From contig JAPLOM010000011.1 of assembly GCA_026400755.1 (NCBI GenBank), positions 1-64,000 on the forward strand: a stretch of DNA of 64,000 bases. The letters are read 5' to 3'. Origin of the DNA: Alphaproteobacteria bacterium (GTDB lineage: Bacteria; Pseudomonadota; Alphaproteobacteria; CADEGL01). Below, in pieces: positions 8,614 to 16,901 of this stretch. Made by a program: the position numbers and the translations under genes. Every line of letters starts with the position of its first letter. Within the stretch, counting starts at the first letter, position 1. The notes below the pieces were generated by a model, which saw only the letters and a program-made list of their open reading frames with translations, did not search any database and had not been told where the DNA came from.

Positions 8614-8777
8614 GTGCGGTCATGAAAGCCGGGCGCGCTATTCTAAGCCAACCAGCCAAGTCGGCGACATCATTCCGGCGGCCAGCGGCCCGGCCGGATT
8701 TCGCCCATCGCCAGATGGTGGAGAGATGCCCGATCATCGGCGATAATCCATCGCGAACCATAGTTAGGGAGACCGGA

Positions 8778-9239
8778 ATGACCTTCGCGCCCGTGCGGAC
8801 TTTCATCATCGGTGCGGCAGCAATAGCGGCCCTGAGCGGCCAGGCGACTGCCCAGCAGCGCGTGCTCACCTCGCCGCAGGAAATCGGGCGCTGCCTATGC
8901 CAGGAAATCGCCATCGCCGACTTGAAGCAGAAGAACGACGCCGGCAAAGCCGCGGTCGACCGCGAAAAGGCCGCGATCGACATGATGGACCGCGATTTGG
9001 CCCAGCAAAAGGCGCGGGTCGACCCCAACAACGCGACCTCGGTCGAGGTCTTCAAGACGCTGCTCGACCAGCGCGACGCCAAGTGGGACAACCTCAAGAA
9101 CGTGATCGAGATGTCGTATCTCGAGGCCAACGACCGTTACAACACGGCCGTGCTGGGATTCCAGGCCAGTTGCGGCGGCACCATGTACGACATGAATGCG
9201 TTGGCAATCGCCCGGAGCAATCTGGTCTGTCCGAAGTGA
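8778..9239 (+). CDS. Secreted coiled-coil protein of unknown function
   Basis: 153 residues from ATG at 8778, which has AGGGAGACCGGA just upstream; the longer frame from 8622 lacks such a site. A signal peptide is evident (FIIGAAAIAALSGQATA). The mature part starts with QQRVLTSPQEIGRCLCQE, then a charged helix of about 60 residues that looks like a coiled coil. Four cysteines, in CLCQ, SCGG and VCPK, could form disulphides. I do not recognise a family. It is probably periplasmic. Neighbours give no clue to function. Confidence 0.7.
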   Translation: MTFAPVRTFIIGAAAIAALSGQATAQQRVLTSPQEIGRCLCQEIAIADLKQKNDAGKAAVDREKAAIDMMDRDLAQQKARVDPNNATSVEVFKTLLDQRDAKWDNLKNVIEMSYLEANDRYNTAVLGFQASCGGTMYDMNALAIARSNLVCPK

Positions 9240-9289
9240 GTTGAGACGGCAGCCAGGGCACGAAAAAGGGGCGCGATCATCAGGCCGCT

Positions 9290-10222
9290 CTAGGACGCGC
9301 GCTCGTCCGCCAGGCGCGCGAAGGTCAGTTCGTGCTTGTTATGATGCAGATGGAACACGCGCGCGCCGGGGATATCGTTGAAGCGTTCGATGGCCGCGAA
9401 ATCCGTCGCGCCCTGCAACTTGATCGTGCACACCATGTTCCGGCACAGGTCCGAATCCAGCCATTCCTCGACCAGGTGGTGCAGGCGCGCGGGATAGCAG
9501 GCGATATCCGAGAACAGCCATGACACGGGCCCGACATCGGCGGGCTTGAGGGCAAAGGCACTGTCCTGCCGCGCCTCGACACCAGGCAGACACGCGACGC
9601 GCGGATCGAGCGGCGCCTTATCCACGGCGATCACGCGCGCGCCGAGCGACTGCAGCACCCAGGTCCAACCGCCCGGGCTTGCGCCCAAATCCACGCACAC
9701 CTCGCCCGGCGCGGGATAGCGGCGCAGAACGGTCAGTGCTTCCCATAGTTTCAAATAGGCGCGATTGGGCGGGCCTTCGCGGTCCTCGACAAAGCGGACT
9801 TCGCCGTTAGGAAACGGACTGGCGCAGCGCGCGGCGGCGATGACGGTTTCCGCATCGGCCAGCGTCCACGATCCCAGCGGCGCGATCGGCGCGGGTGCCG
9901 GGAAGACCAGCGGCTTGGCGCCGACCTTGGGCAGTTTCTCCACGATCAGCGCGGCGCGGCGGTGCGATGCGCCCGGACACAACGCCCAGTTGCGCTGGAT
10001 CACGCGCAGCTTGTTGGCGCCGTCGCCGATCGAGCGGATCGGGATGCGCACGGGATCGAACCAGATGTTCTGCACCCACGACACGCGGCGCGCGGGACCG
10101 GGTGCGAACATGAGGCGCCCGATGCGCCACGCAACATCACCCAATTCCGTTTCAAGCTCGGCCTCAAAGCCGTCCGCCGCCAGATAACCTGTTTGACCGA
10201 GCGGTTCGCTATCGTCCGGCAC
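9290..10222 (-). CDS. rlmM: RlmM-like 23S rRNA 2'-O-methyltransferase
   Basis: 310 residues from GTG at 10222, two bases after the stop of the acyl-CoA synthetase gene. The Rossmann methyltransferase core carries the SAM loop VDLGASPGGWTW. The Lys-Asp-Lys-Glu tetrad of ribose 2'-O-methyltransferases is visible as AYLKLWEAL, FSDIACYP, CTIKLQG and NKHELTF. The N-terminal 130 residues match the THUMP-containing front half of RlmM. E. coli RlmM methylates C2498 of 23S rRNA. Specificity here is inferred from the family and not provable from sequence alone. Confidence 0.8.
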   Translation of the reverse strand: MPDDSEPLGQTGYLAADGFEAELETELGDVAWRIGRLMFAPGPARRVSWVQNIWFDPVRIPIRSIGDGANKLRVIQRNWALCPGASHRRAALIVEKLPKVGAKPLVFPAPAPIAPLGSWTLADAETVIAAARCASPFPNGEVRFVEDREGPPNRAYLKLWEALTVLRRYPAPGEVCVDLGASPGGWTWVLQSLGARVIAVDKAPLDPRVACLPGVEARQDSAFALKPADVGPVSWLFSDIACYPARLHHLVEEWLDSDLCRNMVCTIKLQGATDFAAIERFNDIPGARVFHLHHNKHELTFARLADERAS

Positions 10223-10224
10223 GC

Positions 10225-11877
10225 TCAGCCCGCCTGTTCGCGGCGACGCAGTTCGGCGCGCGCGATCTTGCCCGTGCTAGTCAGCGGGAAATCGTCCACG
10301 AAGGCGACGATGCGCGGCTGCTTGTAAGCGGCCAGGCACGTTTTCACGTGCGATTGCAACTCGCGCACGAGCGCGTCCGAGCCTTCGTGTCCGGCGCGCA
10401 GGCGCACCAAGGCCTTCACGATCTGGCCGCGCGCGGCGTCGGGCACGCCGATCACGGCGACCTCGGCCACCGCGGGATGCTGCTGCATCACCTCTTCGAT
10501 CTCCGCCGGGCCGATGCGATAGCCGCCGCTTTTGATCAGATCGTCGTTGCGGCCGCGATACCAGTAATAGCCATCGGCATCGCGCACGGCCAAGTCGCGC
10601 GTGCGGATCCACGGGCCGAGGCGCATGGCCTCGTCCAGATCCGGCCGGCCCCAATAGCCGAGGAACAGGGTCGCCGCCTTGTCGGTGGTCACCACCTCGC
10701 CCACTTCGCCGTCCACAACGGAAGCGCCCGTCTCGTCCACCAAGGCCGCGACATGGCCGGGTAGCTCCCACCCCATGGAGCCCGGCTTGATCGGGCGCAG
10801 CTTCTGGCAGTTGCCGATCATGTGGTTGACCTCGGACATGCCGTAGCCTTCGTTGCACACAATCTTCAATTCGTTCGACAGCCAGTGGAGCGTTTCGCCG
10901 GGCAAGGCTTCGCCGCCGGTGAAAATTGTGCGCAAACGCAAGTCCGGCCATCGTTTACGCGGCGCGTCGACCAGCGCGAGCCGCTTCAGCCCCGTGGGCG
11001 TCACCAGCGAATGGGTGACGCCGTGCTTCGCCATGAAACCCAATGCCCATTCGGCATCGAAACGATGTTGGGATGCGACGACCGGATGGCCGTACATCCA
11101 AGCGGGATAGACCACGTCGACCAGCCCGCCGATCCAGGCCCAATCGGCCGGCGTCCAGAAGACGAGCCCCTCGTCCCACAACTCCAAGTTGAAGAAGAGG
11201 CCAAGGCTGGTCTTATAGGCGTGGAAGATGGAATGACCGTGCGTCACGCCTTTGGGCAGGCCAGTCGAGCCCGAGGTGTAGACGAGCAGCGCGGGGTCCT
11301 TGGCACGCGTACGCGCATAGGGTGCGGCACCGGACGATGCAGCCAGCGCGTCGTCGAAGCAGGTCTCGCCCTCACCCGCATCGCCCACAACCACCACGTG
11401 GCTCACCGCGGGGCATGCCGCGCGGACGCCGCGCAGCACGCTCCATACATTGTCTTGGGTAACCAGGAGCTTCGCGCCCGAATCGGTCAGCACGTGCCGG
11501 ATGGCGTCGGCGCCATAGAGTTGCGAGATCGTGGCGGCCACAGCGCCGATGCGGTGAGACGCCAGATGCGCCACGGCCGTCTCGATGCGCTGCCCCGTAT
11601 GGATCGCGATCACGTCACCCGCACGGATGCCCTGGTCGCGCAGCCAGCCGGCGAAGCGCGCCGCGCGGGCATCGAGCGCGCGGTAGCTGACCGTCTCGAT
11701 GCGCCCGCTCAGATCCTCGAAGATCACGGCTGGCGATTCGGCCTTGGGCCCGGTCGCAAAGCGCCCGACGGAATCGGCGGCGATGTTGGCGAATTCGGGG
11801 ATCACGATCTCGTAGCGACCCGCCGATGCCGGGCGAAGATTGAGCCTGGCGGCAAGTTCGGGATCGAGCGCGATCAC
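10225..11877 (-). CDS. AMP-forming acyl-CoA synthetase
   Basis: 550 residues from GTG at 11877, which overlaps the stop of the MFS remnant (GTGA). A much longer frame continues upstream but is only the out-of-frame shadow of that remnant. The P-loop-like AMP-binding motif is LLVYTSGSTGLPKG. NEGYGMSEVNHMIGN is the A5 motif, WIRTRDLAVRDADGYYWYRGR the A7-A8 hinge, and TSTGKIARAELR contains the A10 lysine. The enzyme activates a carboxylic acid to its CoA thioester with ATP. Overall form is that of medium-chain or aromatic acid ligases. It shares a transcript with rlmM downstream, which looks like chance operon membership. Confidence 0.88.
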   Translation of the reverse strand: MIALDPELAARLNLRPASAGRYEIVIPEFANIAADSVGRFATGPKAESPAVIFEDLSGRIETVSYRALDARAARFAGWLRDQGIRAGDVIAIHTGQRIETAVAHLASHRIGAVAATISQLYGADAIRHVLTDSGAKLLVTQDNVWSVLRGVRAACPAVSHVVVVGDAGEGETCFDDALAASSGAAPYARTRAKDPALLVYTSGSTGLPKGVTHGHSIFHAYKTSLGLFFNLELWDEGLVFWTPADWAWIGGLVDVVYPAWMYGHPVVASQHRFDAEWALGFMAKHGVTHSLVTPTGLKRLALVDAPRKRWPDLRLRTIFTGGEALPGETLHWLSNELKIVCNEGYGMSEVNHMIGNCQKLRPIKPGSMGWELPGHVAALVDETGASVVDGEVGEVVTTDKAATLFLGYWGRPDLDEAMRLGPWIRTRDLAVRDADGYYWYRGRNDDLIKSGGYRIGPAEIEEVMQQHPAVAEVAVIGVPDAARGQIVKALVRLRAGHEGSDALVRELQSHVKTCLAAYKQPRIVAFVDDFPLTSTGKIARAELRRREQAG

Positions 11878-12386
11878 TTGGCAGAGCCACCATCTGGTTT
11901 CTGGGCGGAACGCAGCGGGATTTCCTTGAGAAACAGAACGATCAGGAAGGTGATCGCGCAAACCGCGGCACAGGCTTGGAACATCGGATGGAATGCCCGC
12001 GCCGCGGCGGCGGCGGCCTGGCTGCGCGCGGGCTCGGGCAGCGCATCGAGCGCGCCACGGCCGTCGCGCAGGATCTGCGCGCCCAACTGGTCGGCGCCGG
12101 GAATGGCGGCCGCGTTCATGTGATAGCCCAGCGCACCCACGATGATGGCGCCCAACATCGCCACGCCAAACGAACCGCCCATGGAGCGGAAGAACGTGAC
12201 CGCGGACGTGGCCGTCCCCAGATCGCGTTTCTCCACCGCGTTCTGAACCGCGACCAGCATGGGCGGGATCACGAGACCCAATCCCACGCCCAAAATTCCA
12301 AAACACGCGATCATCAGCCCGCGCGACATGCCCGCCTCGGCCTGGCCGAGATAGAGAAAGATCACCATATTAAGGTCACGACGCAC
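11874..12386 (-). pseudogene. C-terminal remnant of an MFS (DHA2-type) multidrug exporter
   Basis: The frame encodes only the last part of a 14-helix major-facilitator exporter. A glycine-rich helix (FGILGVGLGLVIPPML) leads into VQNAVEKRDLGTATSAVTFF and SMGGSFGVAMLGAIIVGAL, the signature of QacA/EmrB-type proteins, then a final hydrophobic helix (ACAAVCAITFLIVLFLKE). About two thirds of a normal gene is absent, and the homology starts within a few codons of 12386. Immediately upstream is a dense set of inverted repeats. The stop overlaps the acyl-CoA synthetase start, so translation through the remnant may still drive that gene. A functional transporter is not expected. Confidence 0.75.
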
Positions 12387-12456
12387 CTTTCGAGCCCCGC
12401 ATTTAGGGGCTCGCTACTATAATACCCCCCATATCTATACTTTAGTATGGGGTGCG
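12382..12456. other. Nested inverted repeats between the MFS remnant and the broken ureohydrolase gene
   Basis: This stretch of 75 bases contains three dyads. An outer pair is CGCACC (12382-12387) with GGTGCG (12451-12456). An 8-bp stem lies at 12391-12398 with 12406-12413 around a 7-base loop. A second stem is CCCCATA (12427-12433) with TATGGGG (12446-12452). TATAAT at 12418-12423 sits between the stems on the plus strand and may be a promoter -10 element. The last stem and the outer pair share two bases, so they would be alternative folds. It marks the point where the MFS gene is cut. It could be a deletion scar, a mobile-element end or a small structured RNA. Confidence 0.45.
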
Positions 12457-12486
12457 AAAGCCAAATCGCTCGGGAAAGGACGCGGC

Positions 12487-13534
12487 TTAGCGCTTCTTTT
12501 TGGCGTTCATCCGGCCGAACACCAAGCCCGCCATCAGATAGGCGATCACGTAGACGATCGTACGGTAAACGACCGCCGAACCGGGTGGAATACAGATGAA
12601 CGAGAAGCCTGTCAGCCCCCGTTTGCCCACCTCGTGGGCGATGCGGATGACCTCATAATCGGTCATGCCGATGGGTTCGGCCAGCTCGCCCAGGATGTCG
12701 CCCGGTGCCGGGCCCGCTCCGCCCAGGACGTCCATGTCGAAGTGGGCATAGACGGCCTCGGTGCCCTCGTAGGCATGGCGCAATTCCTTCACCAGCCCTT
12801 CGATGCCCAACTCCGTGCGCACCTTCCACATGGGATAGAAGTGCGCACCGGCCTTCAGGTAGCGGCGGACGATGTCCTTGTTCTCCAACATGCCGCGCTC
12901 GCCGATCTCGACGAGGTTCTTCTCCTTGAAGTTCTTTAGGAGTTCATAGGTCTTGTGCTTCCAACTGGCGCTGCCGGCGATGCGCGGGTCCGAGGTCAGC
13001 GCGTCCAGCGTGCCCGAGTCCCAGTGGGTGTCTAGGCTGACCATGCCGACGGCGCCCTTGGTGCGCTCGGAAATCGGCTTGGCGATGGCGAAGGAACCGC
13101 AGGGCGAGTTCTGACCGATCACGATCGGAATAGCGCCCGCATCGAGCGCCTGATTCACCTTCAACTCGACCGCGGCTTGCGCGGCCAGCACATTCTCCAC
13201 CGTCGGCGCCACATTGGCCTCGGGCGGAATGTCCGCGTCGCCGAAATCGACCACCTTCAGATGCTCGAAGATGTCGAGATCGAAATCCTGGATATAGCCC
13301 GAGCCGTAGCGCGCCGATTGCTGGCGCACGCGCTTGGCGGCGGCCAGCCAGTCGCTCTTGTCCACGCCGGCATACTGGTCGCCCCAACCGGACGCGTAAG
13401 GCGCCCTTCAAATCCTTGGGCGAGGTCGCGTGAGGACGCCCCATGAAAGTCGGCGTATCCTCGGCCAAGCGCGGGAAGTCGCGCTTGCGCATGAACGTTG
13501 AAGTGCGAATCTGCTCCCAATCGGGATAGCTCAT
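12487..13534 (-). pseudogene. Frameshifted arginase/agmatinase-family (ureohydrolase) gene
   Basis: The N-terminus (MSYPDWEQIRTSTFMRKR from 13534) and the body (YASGWGDQYAGVDKSDW onward) are in different frames, joined near 13397-13405. In relatives I know, a strand resembling DVVIIGAP lies between KGA and the WGDxYAGV motif. It is missing here, so about 8 residues plus a frame-changing number of bases appear lost. The body keeps metal motifs LDTHWD and HFDMDV. GQNSPCG stands where the canonical GGDH would be, and the C-terminus is hydrophobic. A GTG at 13365 would give a 292-residue product lacking the first strand. Sequencing error is an alternative. The normal role would be cleavage of a guanidino compound to urea and an amine. 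Confidence 0.7.
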
Positions 13535-13610
13535 GTCGTCCTCCCCTGCGCGGCCGGGCCGCTTTGGCCTTTTGTACTAAAACGGCACGGCCCGGTCACG
13601 GGCCAGGCCT

Positions 13611-14462
13611 TCAGGCGGCGGTTTCCTTCATCAGCTTGTCCCAAATCCCCTGGACGCGCTTGCGAATGATCAGCGCTTCTTCCCACCGGTCGGACAACTC
13701 CTCGCCGTCCGGTCCGCTGATGGCATATTCCTTCGGACCCAGTTCACACAGGAAAATCAGCGTGTCCTCCGGCTTGGCGCGTTTCAGCCACTGGCGCATG
13801 CCGTATTCCCACCAGCCAGCGAAAAGGTCGAACCATTTCTGGTGCTGGGGAAACGTGATCTGCACCTGAACCTGCTCGCGCGAAGCCACGCGGCCTTGGA
13901 AGGAATCGCAGCGGTCGAGCACGCGGTGCATCAACGCGTGGTCCGACGCCGACACCGGATAGGCGAATTCGCGATCGACCAAGAAGTGCGAGACGTCGCC
14001 GCACAAGCGTAGCTCGGGGATCATGTCGAGCAGGCGCAGCGTGTCGAACATGTCATTGGTGATGCAATTGCGGTGCGTCTCGAACAGCACCGGCATCCCC
14101 TCGTCCCGCGACATGGCCAGCCATTCGCGGATCACGGCCATCATGCCTTCCACGGCGACGGGCATGACCTGGCCGATGATGTTCACGAACTGGCAGTTGC
14201 GTTCCTTACCCGCGCGCAACACCGGCCGCAGTTCTTCGATCGTTTTCGGAAATGCGTTGATCAGGCAATTAAGTTTGTGTTTGTCGTAGAGCGGCCCTGC
14301 CTGCTTGACGCGTTCGACGCCGGTCGACGACAGGTCGATGCAGACGCCGTGATAGCCGGCCTCGGCGATCATGGCAAAGTTTTCCTCGAGCGTGCGCTCA
14401 GGACGGTCGGCCCGGCGCAGCTCCATGGCCCATAACGACTGGTAGATCTCGAGCTTCGGCAT
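13611..14462 (-). CDS. Sugar phosphate isomerase/epimerase-like TIM-barrel protein
   Basis: 283 residues. The sequence fits the xylose-isomerase-like/AP endonuclease 2 TIM barrel. Strands include HGVCIDLSS, CQFVNIIGQ, MPVLFETHRN (the metal-binding Glu and His) and LRLCGDVSHF (Asp and His), with QVQITFP later. These are the usual divalent-metal ligands of sugar isomerases and hydroxypyruvate-isomerase-like enzymes. It is cytoplasmic. Substrate is not evident. It lies between the broken ureohydrolase gene and the desaturase gene, all on the minus strand but with wide spacing from the latter only of about 46 bases. Confidence 0.78.
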   Translation of the reverse strand: MPKLEIYQSLWAMELRRADRPERTLEENFAMIAEAGYHGVCIDLSSTGVERVKQAGPLYDKHKLNCLINAFPKTIEELRPVLRAGKERNCQFVNIIGQVMPVAVEGMMAVIREWLAMSRDEGMPVLFETHRNCITNDMFDTLRLLDMIPELRLCGDVSHFLVDREFAYPVSASDHALMHRVLDRCDSFQGRVASREQVQVQITFPQHQKWFDLFAGWWEYGMRQWLKRAKPEDTLIFLCELGPKEYAISGPDGEELSDRWEEALIIRKRVQGIWDKLMKETAA

Positions 14463-14508
14463 CGCGGAGCCTCGCGGTTGTAAAGTTGAAGGGAGAGGAA
14501 AACGGCGA

Positions 14509-15516
14509 TCAATCGCCGGCGGCGTGGACCGGCGTGGACGCTGGCACGGCGGGCCGGAGCGCGCCGCCGTGGGCGAACGGCAGGTCGAACGTAAGCTCCG
14601 GCCCCTTCATCAAGGCGCGGATGGCCTTTACATGCACCTCCACATAGCCCGCGGCCGGCAAGGGGCGGCCAAGCTTGGCTTCGATGGCGTCATGCAGATT
14701 CTTGAGCCGATGGAACGGCACACCCGGAAACGTGTGATGCGCGGAATGGTACGGCATGTTCCACAACGCCCAGCGCACGAAGCCCGGCACCAGAAGGGTG
14801 CGCGTGTTCTTGGTCGTGTCGAGGCCGGGGTCCAGGCCGATATGCTCGCTGATGTTCTGAAGCTGATGGAACGGCTTGGCCGCGATCATGGGCAGAAGCC
14901 ACAGCGTCACCGCCAGCCACGAATCGAAGGCGACCGACAGCGCAGCGATGATCGCATAGCCGACCCAATGCCAGCGCACCTCGACGACCACATAGCGGCG
15001 CTGAGAGGCAGTCAACCAATACGCCCAGGACGGGATCGCGCCCCGCGCGATGTCGAACAACATCTTCACGCGGAAGATCCAGTAGCCGAGACCGGAAAGA
15101 TAAAGGAGGAAATTGCCGAGCGTGTATTTCAGCCGCATCAAAAGCTCGGCGTCCTTTTCCCAATTCCCAGTGTTGCGGTGATGGGCGAAATGGACCCAGC
15201 GTTCCCACATGCAGGGATAAAGAAGAATGAATCCCGTGCAATGGGTCATGACGTTGTTGACCCGGCGCGTCTTGAACGCGGTCAGGTGGTTGCCTTCATG
15301 TTGGGCCGCGAACAGCGTGTTGATGAGATAGCCGTGCAGCAGGAACAGCGGCACCGCCCACCAAGTGCCCCAGGTCGCCCACAGCGCCCAGCCCGTGGCG
15401 CCGAGCGCGCCCACATGGCTCGCGAGTTGAAGCGCGCCGCGCAGATCCGAACGGCGTGACAATTCCTTCAACTGGCGCGGATTGATGATGTCCGTGCGCG
15501 AAACCCAACCGTCCAT
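14509..15516 (-). CDS. Membrane fatty acid desaturase family protein
   Basis: 335 residues from ATG at 15516, which has GAAGGGAC upstream; an ATG at 15534 is possible. The three histidine boxes that hold the di-iron centre are HEGNH, HFAHH and YHSAHH, each in the expected order between hydrophobic segments (for example WALWATWGTWWAVPLFLLHG and YAIIAALSVAF). The class includes acyl-lipid desaturases and beta-carotene hydroxylase or ketolase relatives. Here the short loop spacing and C-terminal HTFPGVPFHRLKNLH favour an acyl-lipid type. It is divergently transcribed from a LysR-type regulator 112 bases away, which is the likely controller. Confidence 0.85.
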   Translation of the reverse strand: MDGWVSRTDIINPRQLKELSRRSDLRGALQLASHVGALGATGWALWATWGTWWAVPLFLLHGYLINTLFAAQHEGNHLTAFKTRRVNNVMTHCTGFILLYPCMWERWVHFAHHRNTGNWEKDAELLMRLKYTLGNFLLYLSGLGYWIFRVKMLFDIARGAIPSWAYWLTASQRRYVVVEVRWHWVGYAIIAALSVAFDSWLAVTLWLLPMIAAKPFHQLQNISEHIGLDPGLDTTKNTRTLLVPGFVRWALWNMPYHSAHHTFPGVPFHRLKNLHDAIEAKLGRPLPAAGYVEVHVKAIRALMKGPELTFDLPFAHGGALRPAVPASTPVHAAGD

Positions 15517-15588
15517 GACCGTCCCTTCATGCACGAGGTCCGGCCGCGGCCGGTCAGGGGATTCTGACCTTGGGGAAACTCCTGGAAA

Positions 15589-15608
15589 TATGGACGTTTC
15601 GACCCATA
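15589..15608. promoter_or_regulatory. Candidate LysR-type operator between desaturase and regulator genes
   Basis: A perfect 5-bp dyad, TATGG at 15589-15593 and CCATA at 15604-15608, separated by 10 bases, lies 20 bases before the LysR gene start and 72 bases before the desaturase start. It contains T-N11-A pairings expected for LysR-type sites. Position and symmetry support it; no binding data can be read from sequence. Confidence 0.35.
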
Positions 15609-15628
15609 AGTTCTAACCTGACCAAACC

Positions 15629-16603
15629 ATGGCAGTGGAAGGTCGCGCATTCCGAGGGGCACTGGGCGATGCCGATCTTAGGCTGCTGCGCGTCTTTCGC
15701 GCGGTGGTCGAGGCCGGCGGCCTGTCTGCGGCCGAATCGGTCCTGAACGTCGGCCGTTCGACCATCAGCACCCATATCGCGGATTTGGAGCGGCGGCTGC
15801 ATATGCGGCTGTGCCGGCGCGGCCGGGGCGGCTTTGCCCTCACCGAGCACGGCCAAGTGGTCTATGACGCGACCCTCAAACTTCTGGTGTCCCTGGAGGA
15901 TTTCCGCGCCGAGGTGAATGGCGCGCATGCCCAACTGGCGGGCGAGCTGAATTTGGCGTTCGTCGAGCACAGCACGCGCCATCCCGGCTTTCGCCTGGAT
16001 GCCGCCTTGCGCGCCTTCAGCGAGCGCGCACCCAGCGTCCACGTGAACCTAGAGGCCCGCGGCATCGCCGAGATCGAGCAAGCCGTCCTGCACGGCCGTC
16101 TTCATGTCGGCATCGTCATTGCCAACCGGCGGCTGGCGGGCCTCAACTATCGCTATCTTCTGTCCGAAATTCAGGCGCCGTTTTGCGCCAAAGGCCATCC
16201 GCTGTTCAGCCGGCCGGATGCCTCGATCACCTTGGACGAGATCGCCAGCCAGGACTATGTCAGCCGGTCCTATATCGACGAATCCAAGGCGCGACAGGGT
16301 TATTTGCGGGGCGCGCCGGCCGCGACCGCGCACAATCTGGAGGCCGTGGTCACCCTGATTCTGAGCGGGCGCTATATCGGCATCATGCCAACGGATTTTC
16401 CCGAGGAATGGGTGCGCCAAGGCGCGATCCGCGCGATTCGGCCGGACCTGACATCCTACCCCCGCGATTTCGAGGTGGTGACGCGCAAGGGCACACCCCC
16501 GACGCCGGTGGTCGCCGCGTTTCTCGACGAATTGTTCAAATCGCACCAGGTCGCGAAACCAGCCGCGCCACGTGCGCCCGCGCCGGCACGGCGCAGGCGC
16601 TGA
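15629..16603 (+). CDS. LysR-family transcriptional regulator
   Basis: 324 residues. The N-terminal winged helix-turn-helix (LLRVFRAVVEAGGLSAAESV, then VGRSTISTHIADLERRL) is standard for the family. The remainder has the periplasmic-binding-like effector domain (ELNLAFVEHSTRHPGF to the C-terminus). It is divergent from the desaturase gene with a dyad in the shared gap, so it probably controls that gene and itself. The inducer is unknown. The tail after about residue 310 is Ala/Pro/Arg-rich and likely disordered. Confidence 0.88.
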   Translation: MAVEGRAFRGALGDADLRLLRVFRAVVEAGGLSAAESVLNVGRSTISTHIADLERRLHMRLCRRGRGGFALTEHGQVVYDATLKLLVSLEDFRAEVNGAHAQLAGELNLAFVEHSTRHPGFRLDAALRAFSERAPSVHVNLEARGIAEIEQAVLHGRLHVGIVIANRRLAGLNYRYLLSEIQAPFCAKGHPLFSRPDASITLDEIASQDYVSRSYIDESKARQGYLRGAPAATAHNLEAVVTLILSGRYIGIMPTDFPEEWVRQGAIRAIRPDLTSYPRDFEVVTRKGTPPTPVVAAFLDELFKSHQVAKPAAPRAPAPARRRR

Positions 16604-16606
16604 GCG

Positions 16607-16813
16607 TCAGGGCGTGCAGCCCGGCGGATTGTCGTTGGGGTTGCCGTTGGGCGGCGGGCACGGCGTCACACCCATCATTCCCGCCTGGGCTTCGCGCTCG
16701 AGGCGGAGGACGATCGGAGCGGCATAGGTCACGCCAACCGCCAGCCCCAGCTTGGCCAGGGCCTTACGGCGGCTGATCTCGACCTGAGCATCCGGCGCGG
16801 CGTGTTTCTTCAT
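16607..16813 (-). CDS. Small Tat-signal-like exported protein with Pro/Asn/Cys tail
   Basis: 68 residues. A twin-arginine-like start (ISRRKALAKLGLAVGVTYAAP) is followed by IVLRLEREAQAG and a short tail with two cysteines and repeated Pro, Asn and Gly (PCPPPNGNP, NDNPPGCTP). Similar short SRRKALAKLG proteins occur in many proteobacteria, but I do not know a function. The mature part would be only about 25 residues, possibly a disulphide-linked or modified peptide. The stop is 3 bases from that of the LysR gene, tail to tail. Confidence 0.65.
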   Translation of the reverse strand: MKKHAAPDAQVEISRRKALAKLGLAVGVTYAAPIVLRLEREAQAGMMGVTPCPPPNGNPNDNPPGCTP

Positions 16814-16901
16814 GAGCCCATTCTCCCATACCAGTACCTAGCAAACCATATGCCATGGCGCGTCTGGACCGCATTCATTCCGGTGATAAGATCGCTCATC
16901 C

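Noticed and set aside
10225-12306. A continuous 693-codon frame suggesting an N-terminal extension of the acyl-CoA synthetase
   Set aside because: The part above 11877 is out of frame with, and antisense-like relative to, the clear MFS homology on the same strand; it is Arg/Gly-rich with no domain. The GTG overlapping the MFS stop is the better start.
12382-12456. A tRNA gene, because of the clover-like arrangement of stems
   Set aside because: There is no GGTTCGAATCC-like T arm, no anticodon-arm spacing and the stems share bases.
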